A DNA stretch of 64,000 nt. It comes from Sanghuangporus weigelae (lineage: Eukaryota; Basidiomycota; Agaricomycetes; Hymenochaetales; Hymenochaetaceae). The DNA is taken from positions 992,001 to 1,056,000 of the forward strand of contig CP137328.1 of NCBI GenBank assembly GCA_033182465.1. Direction: 5' to 3'. The translations under genes were made by a program, and so were the position numbers. Positions 43,601 through 55,028 of the stretch are shown here, one piece after another. How positions within the stretch are numbered: the stretch's first letter is position 1; each line of letters starts with the position of its first letter. The notes under the pieces were generated by a model. That model had not been told where the DNA came from. It saw only the letters and a program-made list of their open reading frames with translations, and did no database searches.

Positions 43601-46054
43601 TGGAACAGAGTTACGTGTCCTTCTACGGCGTAAGATAGCAAGCAACGAATCTTCATCAGCATGGATCTGCAAGTATCCTCGCGTCGAACACCCAAAATGC
43701 CATCTATCGTTTCTATCGACAGAGGAATCTTGCTGAAAATGATCAGAGAAAAAACTTCCATAAAGCCTGTCCTGGATTCGTCATCGGTCCACTGAATACC
43801 CGACTCGTTGAGGACCTTCGCATAGAAATCATCAAGATCCCTAATGGAAGAAGAGTCCAAGACAAGCTTTTCAAGCGTGCGGAATGGTCTGTCACTGGAC
43901 GAGATGAGATTAACTGCCATGGACGCCCAAATGAATAACCCGCTTGCCGCCTTGCCAAGCGAAACAAGACCTTCATTCCAATTCCAGTGTTCCGGAGGTT
44001 CCACCATCTTGCTCGTCAAAATGTGACCTATCTTGAAGTCAAGATAAGAGTGTACATCCTGCTTACTCGTTTTCGAGGCATAGTCGAGCTCCATTGTGGA
44101 TACTATGCCAGTTGAAAAGATACTGTCGATGTCATGCTCCCGACGGCTCGTTAAGAAGAATCGAAATGGATGAGGGAGGCTAGGGAACTGTAGCTGAAAG
44201 AGTTTCATCAAGGGCGCTCGCGATGAAGCTGTTCCGCACTCGTCCAGAGCGTCAAGAACGATAACAATGGATTTCATCTCGGTTTGCAAAAGTGGCCGCA
44301 ATATCAGCATTTCGAACTGTTCTGCCAAGCTCCACTTATGGATATCGGAATTGATAACGAGGCCGGAAATGTAAGCTAGAATGGAGGGATCCCAAAAGGC
44401 TAGCTGATAGGCGATAGATCCAATGACTGAGAAGGGGTCACTTTTCCCCTTTTCAAAGTATAGAAACGCGCCAAGTTGGGATTTATTCTGGAAGTGCCGT
44501 GCGATTGTCGTACTGATGGTGCTCTTTCCAGAGCCTGGAGCACCATGCAGCCAGAGGACGTTCTGTTCTGTGTCCGATGACGCCCAACTGATAATCTTCC
44601 GTTGTATTTCCGCACAGGTTCCGGGAAAGCAATCATGGCGGCTCGCCATTTCAAATACTGTCGGACGTAGGTGATGAAGCAATACTAAGGGAAGAAGATG
44701 AGCTGAAATTGTTATCTAATGAGAAATAAACTGAGCACAAACATATTTCATTCGTCTTGCGAGACTGCTTCCATACAACATCATCGACATCGGCAAGAAT
44801 CTGAGAGTTAATGTCCTCCCTACAAGCCACGAGCAAGTGTTCAAACTCGTGTAATTTGTCTTTGATTCCGGTGACGGTGGATGCCATTCGTCCTGCAGAG
44901 GATTCAGATCAGAGCGAAATTGTTTTACAGATGTACTCACTCCCGAAGCCATGACACAGATGAACCGAAACAAAGGAACAACATTCTTGCGTTAGCTCGA
45001 GTAATTTAATGATGGATTCTTGAAGACATTTATTGTCCAGATGCTGAGATTGCATGGATTGGACAAAGTCAAAGGCACGTCCGATGGCATGTAAAAGATC
45101 CATCGCCTCCTTATCAGTATCATAGACATCTTTCACCGCCTGAGGGTGTGGTCAATTTATACCGTCTATGGTTTTCTACTGTAAGAGCATACCTCGTATG
45201 GAATTGCGATTAGTTTCCATGCTGTTTTGAAATATGGATTTACCTGCAGATAACGTTAACAGAGAAGCAAACTATGATAAAAGTTACAAACTCACTTCAG
45301 CGGCACCATCTATGACCTTTTTAAGCACTTCTAGATTGGCGACGAGAACACCGACAGCCCGATACACATTACTCTGGCTGCTCACCAGAGCAGATCCTTT
45401 GGAAGTAGATTCTGCGGCTCCTGCAGTTGTCACTGTCAGTCGGCCTGGTTCCGTTTGTTCGATGGCTGCCCTTGCATCCTGAAGGGCACTAGCGGTTGCA
45501 TCATTTAGGCTTAGATGCTCAAGATGCAGGGATAGAACACCCTGGACCGGCGTAGATGCTTGTCTGGATGATGATTGAAGGTCCAGCATCGCTATGTGAA
45601 AAGCTTGTAAGAAAAGAACATGCAAAACGCCATATGCATCACATTACCTTCTCCAGAAGCGCATTTTGCCAATAATTCAGCAATTTCTATTCGGACATAG
45701 CCAACGCATGGGTTAAATGGCCATTTCAGTTTGTGGACTCGTATCTCGAAGGTAGTAGATTCATCTGAAGAAGAGCTAGGTGGCTTGAGTCAGAACCGCA
45801 TGAAGCTCAAATCATATAATGTACCGACAACTGAAATGTCTTGTTCCATAGAGTGGACTCGGATGAGGTGCCTCTGATTTTGTCCGTTTGTTCAGTCTGA
45901 TCTCCTAGTCTGACTTTCGCATAACGATATGGGATCTTTCGTTCAAAACGTAGGCCATCGACTTTAATTACTACAAACAGGTTCGATTTAGAACACTGAG
46001 AATGAGAACAACTGATCGAGAGTCCCTACCTCGCAGACGATAGTTGGTCGACAT
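40644..46054 (-). CDS. C2-NACHT-WD40 NLR-type receptor
   Basis: Fungal NLR (STAND NTPase), the architecture tied to heterokaryon incompatibility and non-self recognition. Nine exons (46054-46030, 45970-45829, 45775-45648, 45603-45296, 45243-45193, 45139-44941, 44892-44743, 44684-43201, 43148-40644) encode 1663 residues. Seen: an N-terminal C2-like domain (VIKVDGLRFERKIPYRYAKV, TLWNKTFQF, FEIRVHKLKWPF) and a helical region to about 335. The NACHT domain has Walker A GAPGSGKST (about 382-390) and Walker B IVIVLDALDECG (about 479), followed by FLTSRRE. A helical stretch leads to a long WD40 array from about 860 (GSADGIIRIWDF, GSKDLTLRIWDTQ, GSEDKTIRIWDS). The array includes a short internal tandem repeat near 41205-41390. 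The C-terminus is TKLDFSGAALG...CQEL. Intact throughout. A relic of the C-terminal end of a related gene lies at 16797-17055. Confidence 0.93.
41205..41390 (-). repeat. Short tandem repeat within the WD40 coding region
   Basis: Three imperfect tandem units of about 60-66 bases share GTTAGCTTGCA.AGGTTC and AGCGGATGGAGGACACG type words on the plus strand. They encode repeated VQANLVSSIRFSPD-like segments. The units are in frame, so they lengthen one region of the array rather than break it. Confidence 0.7.
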
Positions 46055-47172
46055 GGCAGTCAGAAGATAAGGGAAGCCTCATGCTTGTAGCCCAATTTCC
46101 GCATTATGTACCCTGGAGTAAGCGTGAGATTGAGAATTGTGATAGGCGCTGGACGAACTTTATAACACCAGGCAAAACAGGATGTTTGATAAAGATTTTA
46201 CAATTTGCTTCCCCAAATATAAATCTCCGTGTCCAGTGCGAATGAAAGAGGGAAAGTACCTAGAAGTATAGGATTTCGCGCTCAAAGATAGAGCAATCCA
46301 TTGAAAAAATTTGTCCATGCTAACGCACCGGTTTCATAGCGGCACATCCAAATTCCAGCGAATCACAATGATCATGGGCTATTATACAAAGGCATCCGAC
46401 TTCAGCACCATTGATGCTTCCAATAGTAAGTGCAGGCCCCGGCAGAAAAGGACAAAGATCCGGTTCCAGAACCTGTACCATTAAGTGGGCATCACTCGTG
46501 ACATCGTATTGCAACTTCATCAGTGCGGAAGATGCCTTCTACAGCGTGGCCATGACTTCAAATCTTGGAAGCACAGATATGTAGACATCGAGTTATTGAC
46601 TGTTATTTGATAAAGTGAATGCCGTATCCTTTATCGATGCACAGCGGATAAACTCACCTTATAAGCTTGAGGTACACACATCCATCAGATCGAACGTGGA
46701 CACTAAAATAAGATGAGTTTACGTTGAACTATCATCGGGGCCTCGAACATTGTCCACCGGGGCATTGAACATTGTTAGGGTCCGGCAAAACCGGAACTCA
46801 GGACTATATGTCATCGCGAAGAGTTTGACGATGACCGATTGTTGTTATCAATGCCAGACCTATCCAGATGTCCATAAGCTTGCTGACTTGATTCAGACGG
46901 ACTTGAAAGCATCACGTTTGTTACAAATGTTGTGAGTGATGAGCCAGAGCAACCTGTTGCGCTCGCGAGGGAGTGGTGACTTGTTACCTTATATGGCAAT
47001 AGAGAAAATCAATGAGGTTTCTTCGCCTACTACTTATCATCATCAAAAGTTTACCGACATTCTAAGCTATGACATAGTATTTCAAACGGCTTTTTGCCGC
47101 GAGATCAACCAAGCGAGACAAGACAAAGGGTCAATGTCATTTTGACCGACGGCACTACCTATATACGCTGAA
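46055..47172. other. Intergenic, nothing convincing
   Basis: Promoter side of the NLR gene and left flank of cassette unit 2. A 66-codon minus-strand frame at 46320-46520 has no family match and no splice partners. Confidence 0.5.
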
Positions 47173-48327
47173 GCAAACTTGCTGCAAGTCAGAAGGTCTT
47201 CCAATCTGTTTAGGACAAAGGCGTCCCCTTTTGTCGTTGAATTCATCACGGTCACGCTCTCGAAGCACGCCTTCTGTGAGTCAGCACTGTCCAGTATTCT
47301 GTATTGGCAGTCGTCGGTTGGTTCCACAAGTGTCGACATCGGCGGCTGTATTGTGCGGCGTTAATGCGTGCCTGAATGCATCAGGATTTATGTGTGCTCC
47401 TGTACATGTGGCGGCCGGGTCATTGACGTTCAGGCTGACACTTTTTGGTAGTATTGGTGACGACACGCTAGATGGTTGGGCAAGAAGCGCTTGCACGAAC
47501 TTAAGTCCGATGGAAGCGAAAACATTGGCGGTAGTTGTGGAGGACGAAGGTTGTGAGAGCGTCGTGAACGATACTATCGATCCTCCCGAACCTGAGAAGG
47601 CGATTGAAGGGAAGCCTTCTTTTGCGGCCTCGGTCGCTGCACCACTGCGAAGAAATAATCCAGTTGCGCGATCGGGTCGACAAAATGAGTGACCCGGGAC
47701 ACTTACACGTTTCCTGAATTCAACACACCTGAGTCTAGGTTATTGCCGACATTCGGTCCGGACACCACGAGGTCAGGAGCCGTGCCATGGAAAAACGGTG
47801 GAGCAGCAGTCTGGATACCAAATCGAATCGCGGTGATCCTAATGGGCGATGATTGAATGCTCCGTTCCTTATAGAGCTTATTTACAGAAGTCACGGAAAA
47901 GAGTTCACATAATTGAATCGTGCTTGATATCGCAATGGTGACATCCATCAGTCGCTGCGAGGACGAAAGCATCATGAAACTCACCGTCATCTGGGTCCGA
48001 CCCCTTCGCTGGAGCAAACGGAGGGCAGCTCTCTAACTGACAGCCGTCTGAGCCCAAAGGCTTTGGTTCTGTGTCCAAAGAACCCGTACCAGACTCATTT
48101 TCTGCTGGGGCCGAGAGGACCACCTGCGTCGAGGCGTCGGCGTCAAGACTTCGATCGGATCTATCCAGTTAACCGTGGAGACGTACATGGAACCCAGCAG
48201 TTATGAGGGCAGTATTCTGAGCCCTGATATTCGCAACTGCTCATCCATCATCGTTCGTCTGCACAATTTTGACCTGTGCAGAAGCAAGAGTAAATGCGAA
48301 GAACAAGAGAGCAACATGCGATGACCA
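47173..48327 (-). pseudogene. SurE-like phosphatase pseudogene 2
   Basis: Same exons as pseudogene 1, with the same TGA after NDDG. In addition, the C-terminal exon loses frame after AATCTGAHINPDAF and again after the CGTNR region. The normal stop after LTC is gone. It is beyond rescue by readthrough of one codon. Confidence 0.85.
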
Positions 48328-49234
48328 GTGCCGATCATCCTTTATACAGAGACTAATACCGACGCAATGACTTACCGCGATATGCTCAGGAAGCTTTATA
48401 GATCTGAAGCGATGCACATGCGAACTGAACCACAAGGCAAGTGACCTTCTACCGTCAAAATAATCCAAGCTGTCAGTAACAAAGGCACAGAACCATCAAG
48501 ACATCTCAGAAGACTGATCATACAGAAGAGTTTTAGAAGAGAAGAGACGTCACGCGGGCTCACACTGTTTCTAGAATGTGCCAACGTACAATCGTCATAC
48601 GGCCGAATCAAATCGAAGATATTTACAGTAACGGATATAGCTCGTGCTTGTCATCAATGTATACTGGTGCATCGAGATGGTGCAGGACCAGATCTTCGTG
48701 GTTCTCCATCCCGCCATCCATCAAACTCGAGGGAAATGCATATTCATAAGAGTTACTCAAGGCTGGTCCGTTTTCCTTCCTTCTCTTCCGCTTGGGCTCT
48801 GGTTACCTCTTTCTGCCTCTGAGTCACGGGCATTCTTCTTGAGGAGTTCAGCGTAGAATTTTGCAAGCTACATAACTTCCTCTTGAAGTTTCCGAGGCTA
48901 TATCTGCATCGACTTTCATGTTTTCTGTGTCTCTCGGTCATCCGCCTTAAAGTTCAACAGAAATTTCAAATCACACTTTCACTAGCATTATCTGGTATCA
49001 ACGTCACGATGTGTTTGGGCCTTTCCTCATTTATTCAAACTACGAAACAAGTTTTATGTGGTGGAGCAGCAGAATTGCATGTGCGCGAAACTGCACCTCT
49101 CCGACGAGCCGATACACTTCACCCAGTCGAGCACATCGGATGTCTGCGCAGAGACCACGGTACTTCTGCGCACGAAACTTGATGGTGAGCTTTCTCCTCA
49201 TGAAAATATCAAGGTGATATTAATATGGTCACAA

Positions 49235-49515
49235 ACGACATATGAGCCATGGACATAGGCTTCGCAGACTCCGCCTCTCTTAAAGTCGATGATGTTATAA
49301 TTGGTATCCACTATGAAAAGCTCCCCCTAGTCAGGTTAATCCCCCCAGATTGAAAAGGTTATGCAGCACAAAATACTGACATTTCCCAAGCCATTCCCGA
49401 TCTCTCCGCCCAGTCCGCAGATGGCTGAGGCGCGGCAACATTGGCAAGCGCTACAACAGCAATGGTGAGCACTCTTGTGAATGATTTCGAGTTGAACAGG
49501 GTGAAAGTTATGCAT
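49235..49515 (-). pseudogene. Relic of a small secreted Cys-rich peptide gene, copy 2
   Basis: Downstream of TATAAAAGGC (49576-49585), an ATG at 49515 opens a 59-codon frame rich in cysteine that reads SAICGLGGEIGNGLGNV and ILCC. The alternative frame carries the hydrophobic signal-like run. A single frameshift between them would explain both. A later stretch reads an NYNIIDF-like segment as in copy 1. The family is unknown. Confidence 0.35.
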
Positions 49516-49650
49516 TGCAGCAGTCCCAAGACGTATTCAGTGAAGGAATTGTGCTGTTTCTTCCACGAGATGACAGCCTTTTATACAAACCCTGAGATTA
49601 TAAATTAGAAAGGTGAGCAACGTTAGATCCCATACCAGTCGCTTCACACA

Positions 49651-50005
49651 CCGTACGGGGTCTTCTTAGCACCTCCTGTGCCTTCAGAACTAGATGGTAT
49701 CTAGAAAGGAGGGCCCGACGCTCCGGAAAACGAATTCTCTGAGAGGAGTCGGTATATGATTTGACCAGCGATACATGCAGATGTGCAGAAAGAACTCTAA
49801 GAAGAGCCTGTCTTGTCCAGATTGCGTCTTCCGACCTATTCATCTCCCTGCAGTAAATGAGAATTTCATTCTTTAACAGGTCCGTCCATCGAATCAATGC
49901 AGCAGTACTCCCTATCCTACCTGACCGAGTCCCTTCTACAATGCACAGGCAATCTGTTAAAACGTATAGAACATAATATGAATCCGTACAGAAAAAGTTC
50001 AACAT
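49651..50005 (-). pseudogene. Unrecognised open frame cut by the cassette edge
   Basis: A minus-strand frame starts at ATG 50005 and reads GTRSGRIGSTAALIRWTDLL, a helical stretch, then SLVKSYTDSSQRIRFPERR. At 49651 it runs into the right edge of cassette unit 2 and then out of recognisable coding. It has no known domain. It may be the start of a gene truncated by insertion of the cassette. Confidence 0.35.
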
Positions 50006-51283
50006 GATATGACTGAGATTCAGTGAAGTTTTATCTCAACGACAAAATCTGATCGGTCCGGTTTTGTTTTACGTAGAAAACGAAACAAAATTCAGTTTTA
50101 CAATATAATTTATAGAAAAAAATCACGATGCGAAGGCTTGAAGCTTTAAGATTCACGTACAAGCTATGTATACCAGCGCATTTCCCTCGGACGAGTAGTT
50201 ATCCTTTTTACTCGAAGAAGTTGTCTGATACACCGTCACGATTAAGATCAGGTAATGACCCTAGGGTCGTTGATTCTGCGGCCACATTGAGGTGGTCATA
50301 GTAACTTCGCCGCATGATCACAACGAATAATGAAGTGAGTTCGCATCAGGCTTGCGAAGACGCCAATATGTTGTTTATTCTCTCGAAAAGAGATACAATT
50401 TAGCGGGTCGGTGCGGAAGGACATGCGATCGGCGTTTATTACCACAAACAGCAGTATTGTAAACTCCGACTGAAAAAGCGCATCTTTCATATATATATTA
50501 TATAGGAAGTACGGTATCTTCTTACGTTCGTCAGGAGCATACTCTAGCCACTCGTATCATTGCACCAAGCCTTGATCTGGGTTTATAAAGCACTTCTGTG
50601 ATCGTAGCCATCCCATACTATTCGTAAATAACCATGGCAGGCTGAAACGTCCTGATCCCATGTTGAATATCGTGCTTCTTTTTATTCGTCTCATGAACTA
50701 CTGACTGGTTACGAACGGATACCAAGAACATATCGTGAAGTTATGGTAGCCCTTTCTAGTGAAGAAAGGCTTTGTCAGTTTTTTTTTTGCCAATTTGGTC
50801 CTTCAATGTTAGGGCATTCAATTTCGGGGCCTATGTCTAGTCCCGGCCCTTTCGCTCAGGTACGTTCAAACGTGCAAGACTGCAACCGGTCACCTCTCAT
50901 TGATATTGATCTATTTTCAGCATGTCTATCTGGTTCCCTGTTCATTTCCTACTACAAGACAATTCCTATACTCTCCGCCAGGAGGATTTTGCTCATTGGT
51001 GAACGTGAGGTGCCGTCTTCGCTGAATACTGACGGTGCACACGTCCTTTTCGTCTCTTTTCGTACGTACGAGAAGTCCGCTTCTACACATAGCTGCGGTC
51101 TTCCATCATATCTCGTTGTGCAACGTGGATCTTCAGCCCGGATGCAAGAACTCCCTTTCCTTATGCTCGCCTTCGCACGTGCGTCTTCTCACCAGGTCCA
51201 GAATATCAAATGGTGAAGCTTAAAAGCAGATTGCGGGACGCTCTGCAAAGTAGCTTCGGTTCATTAGAGGAAGATTGTTCTCA
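50006..51283. other. Intergenic, no confident gene
   Basis: A 157-codon plus-strand frame at 50743-51216 contains a possible GTACGT donor but no domain, and I could not build it into a gene. The rest is AT-rich. Confidence 0.5.
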
Positions 51284-52476
51284 ATGATCGTCTCTGACTT
51301 ACTTCGTCTTGTTATCTTACTCTTCGTGGCTACCGTTGTCACCGCAGGGGTCAAAATTGTGTTATCGAATGACGACGGTTGGGCGGTCGCAAATATCCGG
51401 GCTCAGAACACTGAGCTCGTGCTCGCCGGCTACAATGCAAGTTATCGCCTTTCCTTTCATAAAGCTCATTTCGTGGAACTAAAGCCCTGGGAATGTGTAG
51501 GTTGTTCTCTCGGCGCCCGCGGACAATCGGTCTGGCACAGGTTCTTCGGAAGCTGAGCCAGAGCCTTTGGGAGCGGACGGATGCCAGTTTGAAAGTTGTC
51601 CTCCCTTTTCTCCCGCAACAGGCTCGGATCCAAATAATCGTGAGTCTCTCCACTGCCCAAACGTTCTTCATATCCGCTTATAGACGTACCTATTGATTTG
51701 TTCAGCTCGGCTCAACTATGTGAACTCTTTCCCGTGAGTGCCAAAGATGGCCGTTTGAGAAAGCAAAATGAAGGCAGTCAACTGACTTGCACTGATCAGC
51801 GTCACCTCGGTCCGCTTTGGAATTCAAACTGCCGCACCACCTTTCTTTGGTGGCACGGGTCCTGATCTGGTGGTTGCTGGTCCAAACGTGGGCAACAACC
51901 TGGGTTCTGTCGTATTGATCTCAGGCACCGTGTAAGTACGGCAGTTTGATCAACTATTTTTGATATAATCTTGTAAATTTACACCCATATTGATGCGGCG
52001 GGATTCTCACAGCGGTGCAGCGACTGAGGCCGCGAAAGATAGTTTTCCCTCAATCGGGCAATTGTTTCGTACACGACGCTTTCGAATCCTCGAATTCGAC
52101 GACCACCGCGCTCGTCTTTGCCGATCTCGGACGCAAATTTGTGCAGGCGCTCCTTGCTAAGCCGTTCAACGCGGAATCGCCGATCTTGCCGAGCAATATC
52201 ACTCTCAATGTTAATTATCCGGAGGCCACAGGCGAATGCACGAATTCATATGTCTTCCGTTTCGTGTTGACACGCATTAATGAGGCTGCCAGTGATGCGC
52301 CGGCTGATGTGCATACGTGTGGAACTGATCGACTCCCAACGGAGAACAGCGTCGTGGTGCGAGATGGATGCTTCGTTAGCGTTAGCGTGATGAATGCGAC
52401 GACGAAGGGAGATGTGGACGCTGCTACGCAGGCATACGTCTTGAGGCGATTTGGGAGGTTCCTCTCTTGTGCCTAA
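51284..52476 (+). pseudogene. SurE-like phosphatase gene with frameshift (SurE copy 3)
   Basis: SurE proteins are metal-dependent phosphatases or nucleotidases; agaricomycetes carry secreted forms. Exons 51284-51436, 51501-51639, 51706-51733, 51800-51931 and 52013-52476 follow the layout of the intact gene at 53360 (exons 2-4 have identical lengths). Seen: signal peptide ending VTAG, VKIVLSNDDGWA with the catalytic aspartates, VVLSAPADNRSG, RLNYVNSF, GPDLVVAGPNVG. Intron 1 starts GCAAGT, a GC-AG intron. In exon 5, alignment with pseudogene 1 shows a net loss of 20 bases just after FPSI (about 52056-52110). The upstream frame and the downstream frame (FESSNSTTTALVF to FLSCA) therefore do not match. 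An alternative acceptor at GACTGAG would restore an open frame but replace the conserved GAAT segment. Probably non-functional. Confidence 0.75.
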
Positions 52477-53359
52477 AATTGATGACCTCTGCCATCGAAT
52501 GCGAACAGTGTCATTACTTATTTGATGGATCAATTTATAGTGGCAGGTAGAATTATTTCTATCATCTTATTTATCACGAAAACTCCGATAGGTTGTTGTT
52601 ACACCCCCAAATGCAAACGAGATTACCACCGCTTGGAGTTGAGGTCCTTCCCGTGTGTATCAGCGAGGCGGTTTCGGCGTGTTGCGTATAGTTGTCCGCT
52701 TTCTTACCATTCAAAATCCCAGGCCTTCCGCGGCACTCCCAGCACGTTCTTCCTTTAGAACTTTTGGAAATATACCTGCGTTTTCTCTTCTCCTTTTCTC
52801 TCAAGCATTGCACTAGAGGACAATGAGTGCCAATTACAAACATGTGCGTGGGGCCGCCAGTCATGGCAATAAGAATTGATCAAAGGATAATAGCATTACG
52901 ATCATGATACCCAAGCCAGCGACGCATTTCACTTGGCATATCAAAACAGCCACTTACACATGTGGTCCTTTTTATAGTCTCCATGCAACATTTCAGGCCA
53001 GTTCAGGTCCCAAGCCTCTCGCTTCTCTTTCGTTTCCACCCAGCCGCGCGCGCGATCGGCATTGATGCATGTGAAATTAGGAAGAATGGGAAGAAACGCA
53101 AATAGAAGTCTAGGAAATTGTTGGTACTTATAAGACCTAGGAGGCGCGGGAGGGTTGCGATGAAACGTATATATACTCGCCTTACAATGGTACAATGGAC
53201 CGTGTAAGGTTTGAGTGGAACGACCTCCTCGCTTCCTAGCCCTGGGTGTCAGCCAACTTTCAGGCTCAAGATTCCAGTTAGAGCTTCCGAGCACTCTCAA
53301 ATCTCCAGACTCCTCGTCCGACACAACCAATACTTCAAGAAGTTAGCCCAATTCAAAAT
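52477..53359. other. Intergenic, no gene seen
   Basis: Separates the two plus-strand SurE-like genes and contains the promoter of the second. No coding frame recognised. Confidence 0.6.
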
Positions 53360-54623
53360 ATGCCACTACTTAACCAACTGCGAGTCTTCTGTGGTGTGGT
53401 GTTGCTAGCCTCCGTCTTGGACCTGTGTAAGCAAGGTGCAACTCAAGTTCGGGCACAGCCGACTGGGACGAAGGTCGTGTTGAGCAATGACGACGGGTGG
53501 GCGACAGCGAACATACGTGCTCTGTACACTGGCCTTACCGACGAAGGGTACAATGTACGTCTCGTCTCGTCTCATTCCTTCATCGCTTCATCATGATACT
53601 TACACATTAAACTTTGACGTAGGTCGTGCTGTCCGCGCCAGCAGAGAACAAATCCGGATCAGGGTCGCTGGACCTCCCGCCCTTACTTCCCGTCATCGGC
53701 GGATGCGAGTTCGACTCATGTCCAGCAGGCTCACCACCAACAGGATACAACGTGAGCGATCGTACGTCATCATCATCTGCTCCCGATCCTTCGAATTCGT
53801 GAAATCTGATCCCGGTGATGGTTATTTTTAGCTCGTCTCAACTATGTGAATTCATTTCCGTAAGTGGCCGTCCCTTATTTTCACTACGAGCACAGAAAAT
53901 GATACTAAATGTCATGTGAATTTTTGGAAGGGCGACCTCTACGCGATTGGGTATCACTGATTTTGGTCCGGCGTTCTTCGATGGTGGGAAGCCGGACATT
54001 GTCGTTACGGGCCCCAATGCTGGCACGAATTTAGGGATCATCAATGAACTTTCTGGTACCGTGTACGTCCTGTCGCATTATTCAGAACCAAGGCAAAGTC
54101 GTAGCTGACGAACGATCATAGAGGAGCAGCAACAATAGCGGCATTTAATTTTGGTATCCCCGCCGTCGCAATCTCAGGTGTCTACGACACACAAGCATCC
54201 TACACCACACTCTCCGAAACCTCAGATTCAACAACCGCAGCGACCGTCTACGCCGAACTCTCAACCGACTTGCTCGCCGCACTCCTTGCACCAGGGTTCA
54301 GCGAATCGAATCCCATCCTCCCTCACAAGACTATTCTCAACGTCAACTATCCCGATCCGTCGAATAACGACGGCCGTTGCACATCATCAGGCAACTTCCA
54401 ATTCGTGCTGACACGCGCGGTGGGTGCGATCCCGCTGCTTACACCTGCAGATGTCTCGACGTGCGGGAGCACGCGCCTGCCGACGGAGAGTGACATTGTC
54501 TGGAGGACAGATGGGTGTTTTGCGAGTGTGACTGTTTTGGATGCTGTAACGAAGTTGGACGTCGGGGCGGATACGCAGCGGGTTGTTCTGGATCGGCTGA
54601 ATGGATTCTTGTCGTGTTCGTAA
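53360..54623 (+). CDS. Secreted SurE-like phosphatase/nucleotidase, intact copy
   Basis: Predicted metal-dependent phosphatase of the SurE family (5'/3'-nucleotidase or acid phosphatase in characterised members), probably secreted. Five exons (53360-53554, 53623-53761, 53832-53859, 53931-54062, 54122-54623) encode 331 residues. Seen: an N-terminal hydrophobic signal ending near residue 32, KVVLSNDDGWATANIRAL with the Asp-Asp metal ligands, VVLSAPAENKSGSGSLD, the 28-base exon RLNYVNSF, and DFGPAFFDGGKPDIVVTGPN with the family's GPN motif. GAATIAAFNFGIPAVAISG follows, then a fungal C-terminal extension with two Cys-containing blocks (DVSTCGSTRLPTE, LNGFLSCS). The exon 2 donor is GTACGT; the earlier GTGAGC is out of phase. 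This is the reference for judging the three damaged copies. Confidence 0.9.
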
Positions 54624-55028
54624 ACTTTCTCCACGCCCTGCTCACTTCGCTTCGATGAGTCTACTTTCATTTTGTACTTGCTGTCCTTGATTCCCTTGAC
54701 TTTCTTTCGAAATATACCAATCATCTTCTGGGACCGACATTCCTCTGCATAGGATATAAAATAGATTAGTGAGGATAATTAGTTTATATTACTCCAAAAA
54801 GTAGCGTGGAGATGAATTTCCGAATTACTGATAGCAGTGACAAAGACAATTTCAACGTGCATGTATGTAATGTCCGTGGATATTTGCATAATCGCATATG
54901 TAGGTATCTGCGAGAACGAACTGACTGCATCAGCAACAAGAGTGAAATTCTCAATAAGGTGGCAAGTTCACAGAAATTGCGGGCACTCACTCAATTCCAC
55001 ATTACAAGTTATTGTTCAGTTAATACGT
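54624..55028. other. Short intergenic region between convergent genes
   Basis: Holds the 3' flanks of the SurE gene (plus) and the next gene (minus). No gene seen. Confidence 0.6.

Larger units (their letters stand above)
47173..49650. repeat. Duplicated SurE cassette, unit 2
   Basis: Second copy of 37371-39862 in the same orientation. It is more decayed than unit 1 outside the near-identical core (about 47816-48671). The right edge, at the same CAGTCGCTTCACAC word, joins a different sequence from unit 1. Confidence 0.85.

Noticed and set aside
50743-51216. 157-codon plus-strand frame with a possible intron
   Set aside because: No domain; splicing it gives no better protein; kept only as intergenic note.
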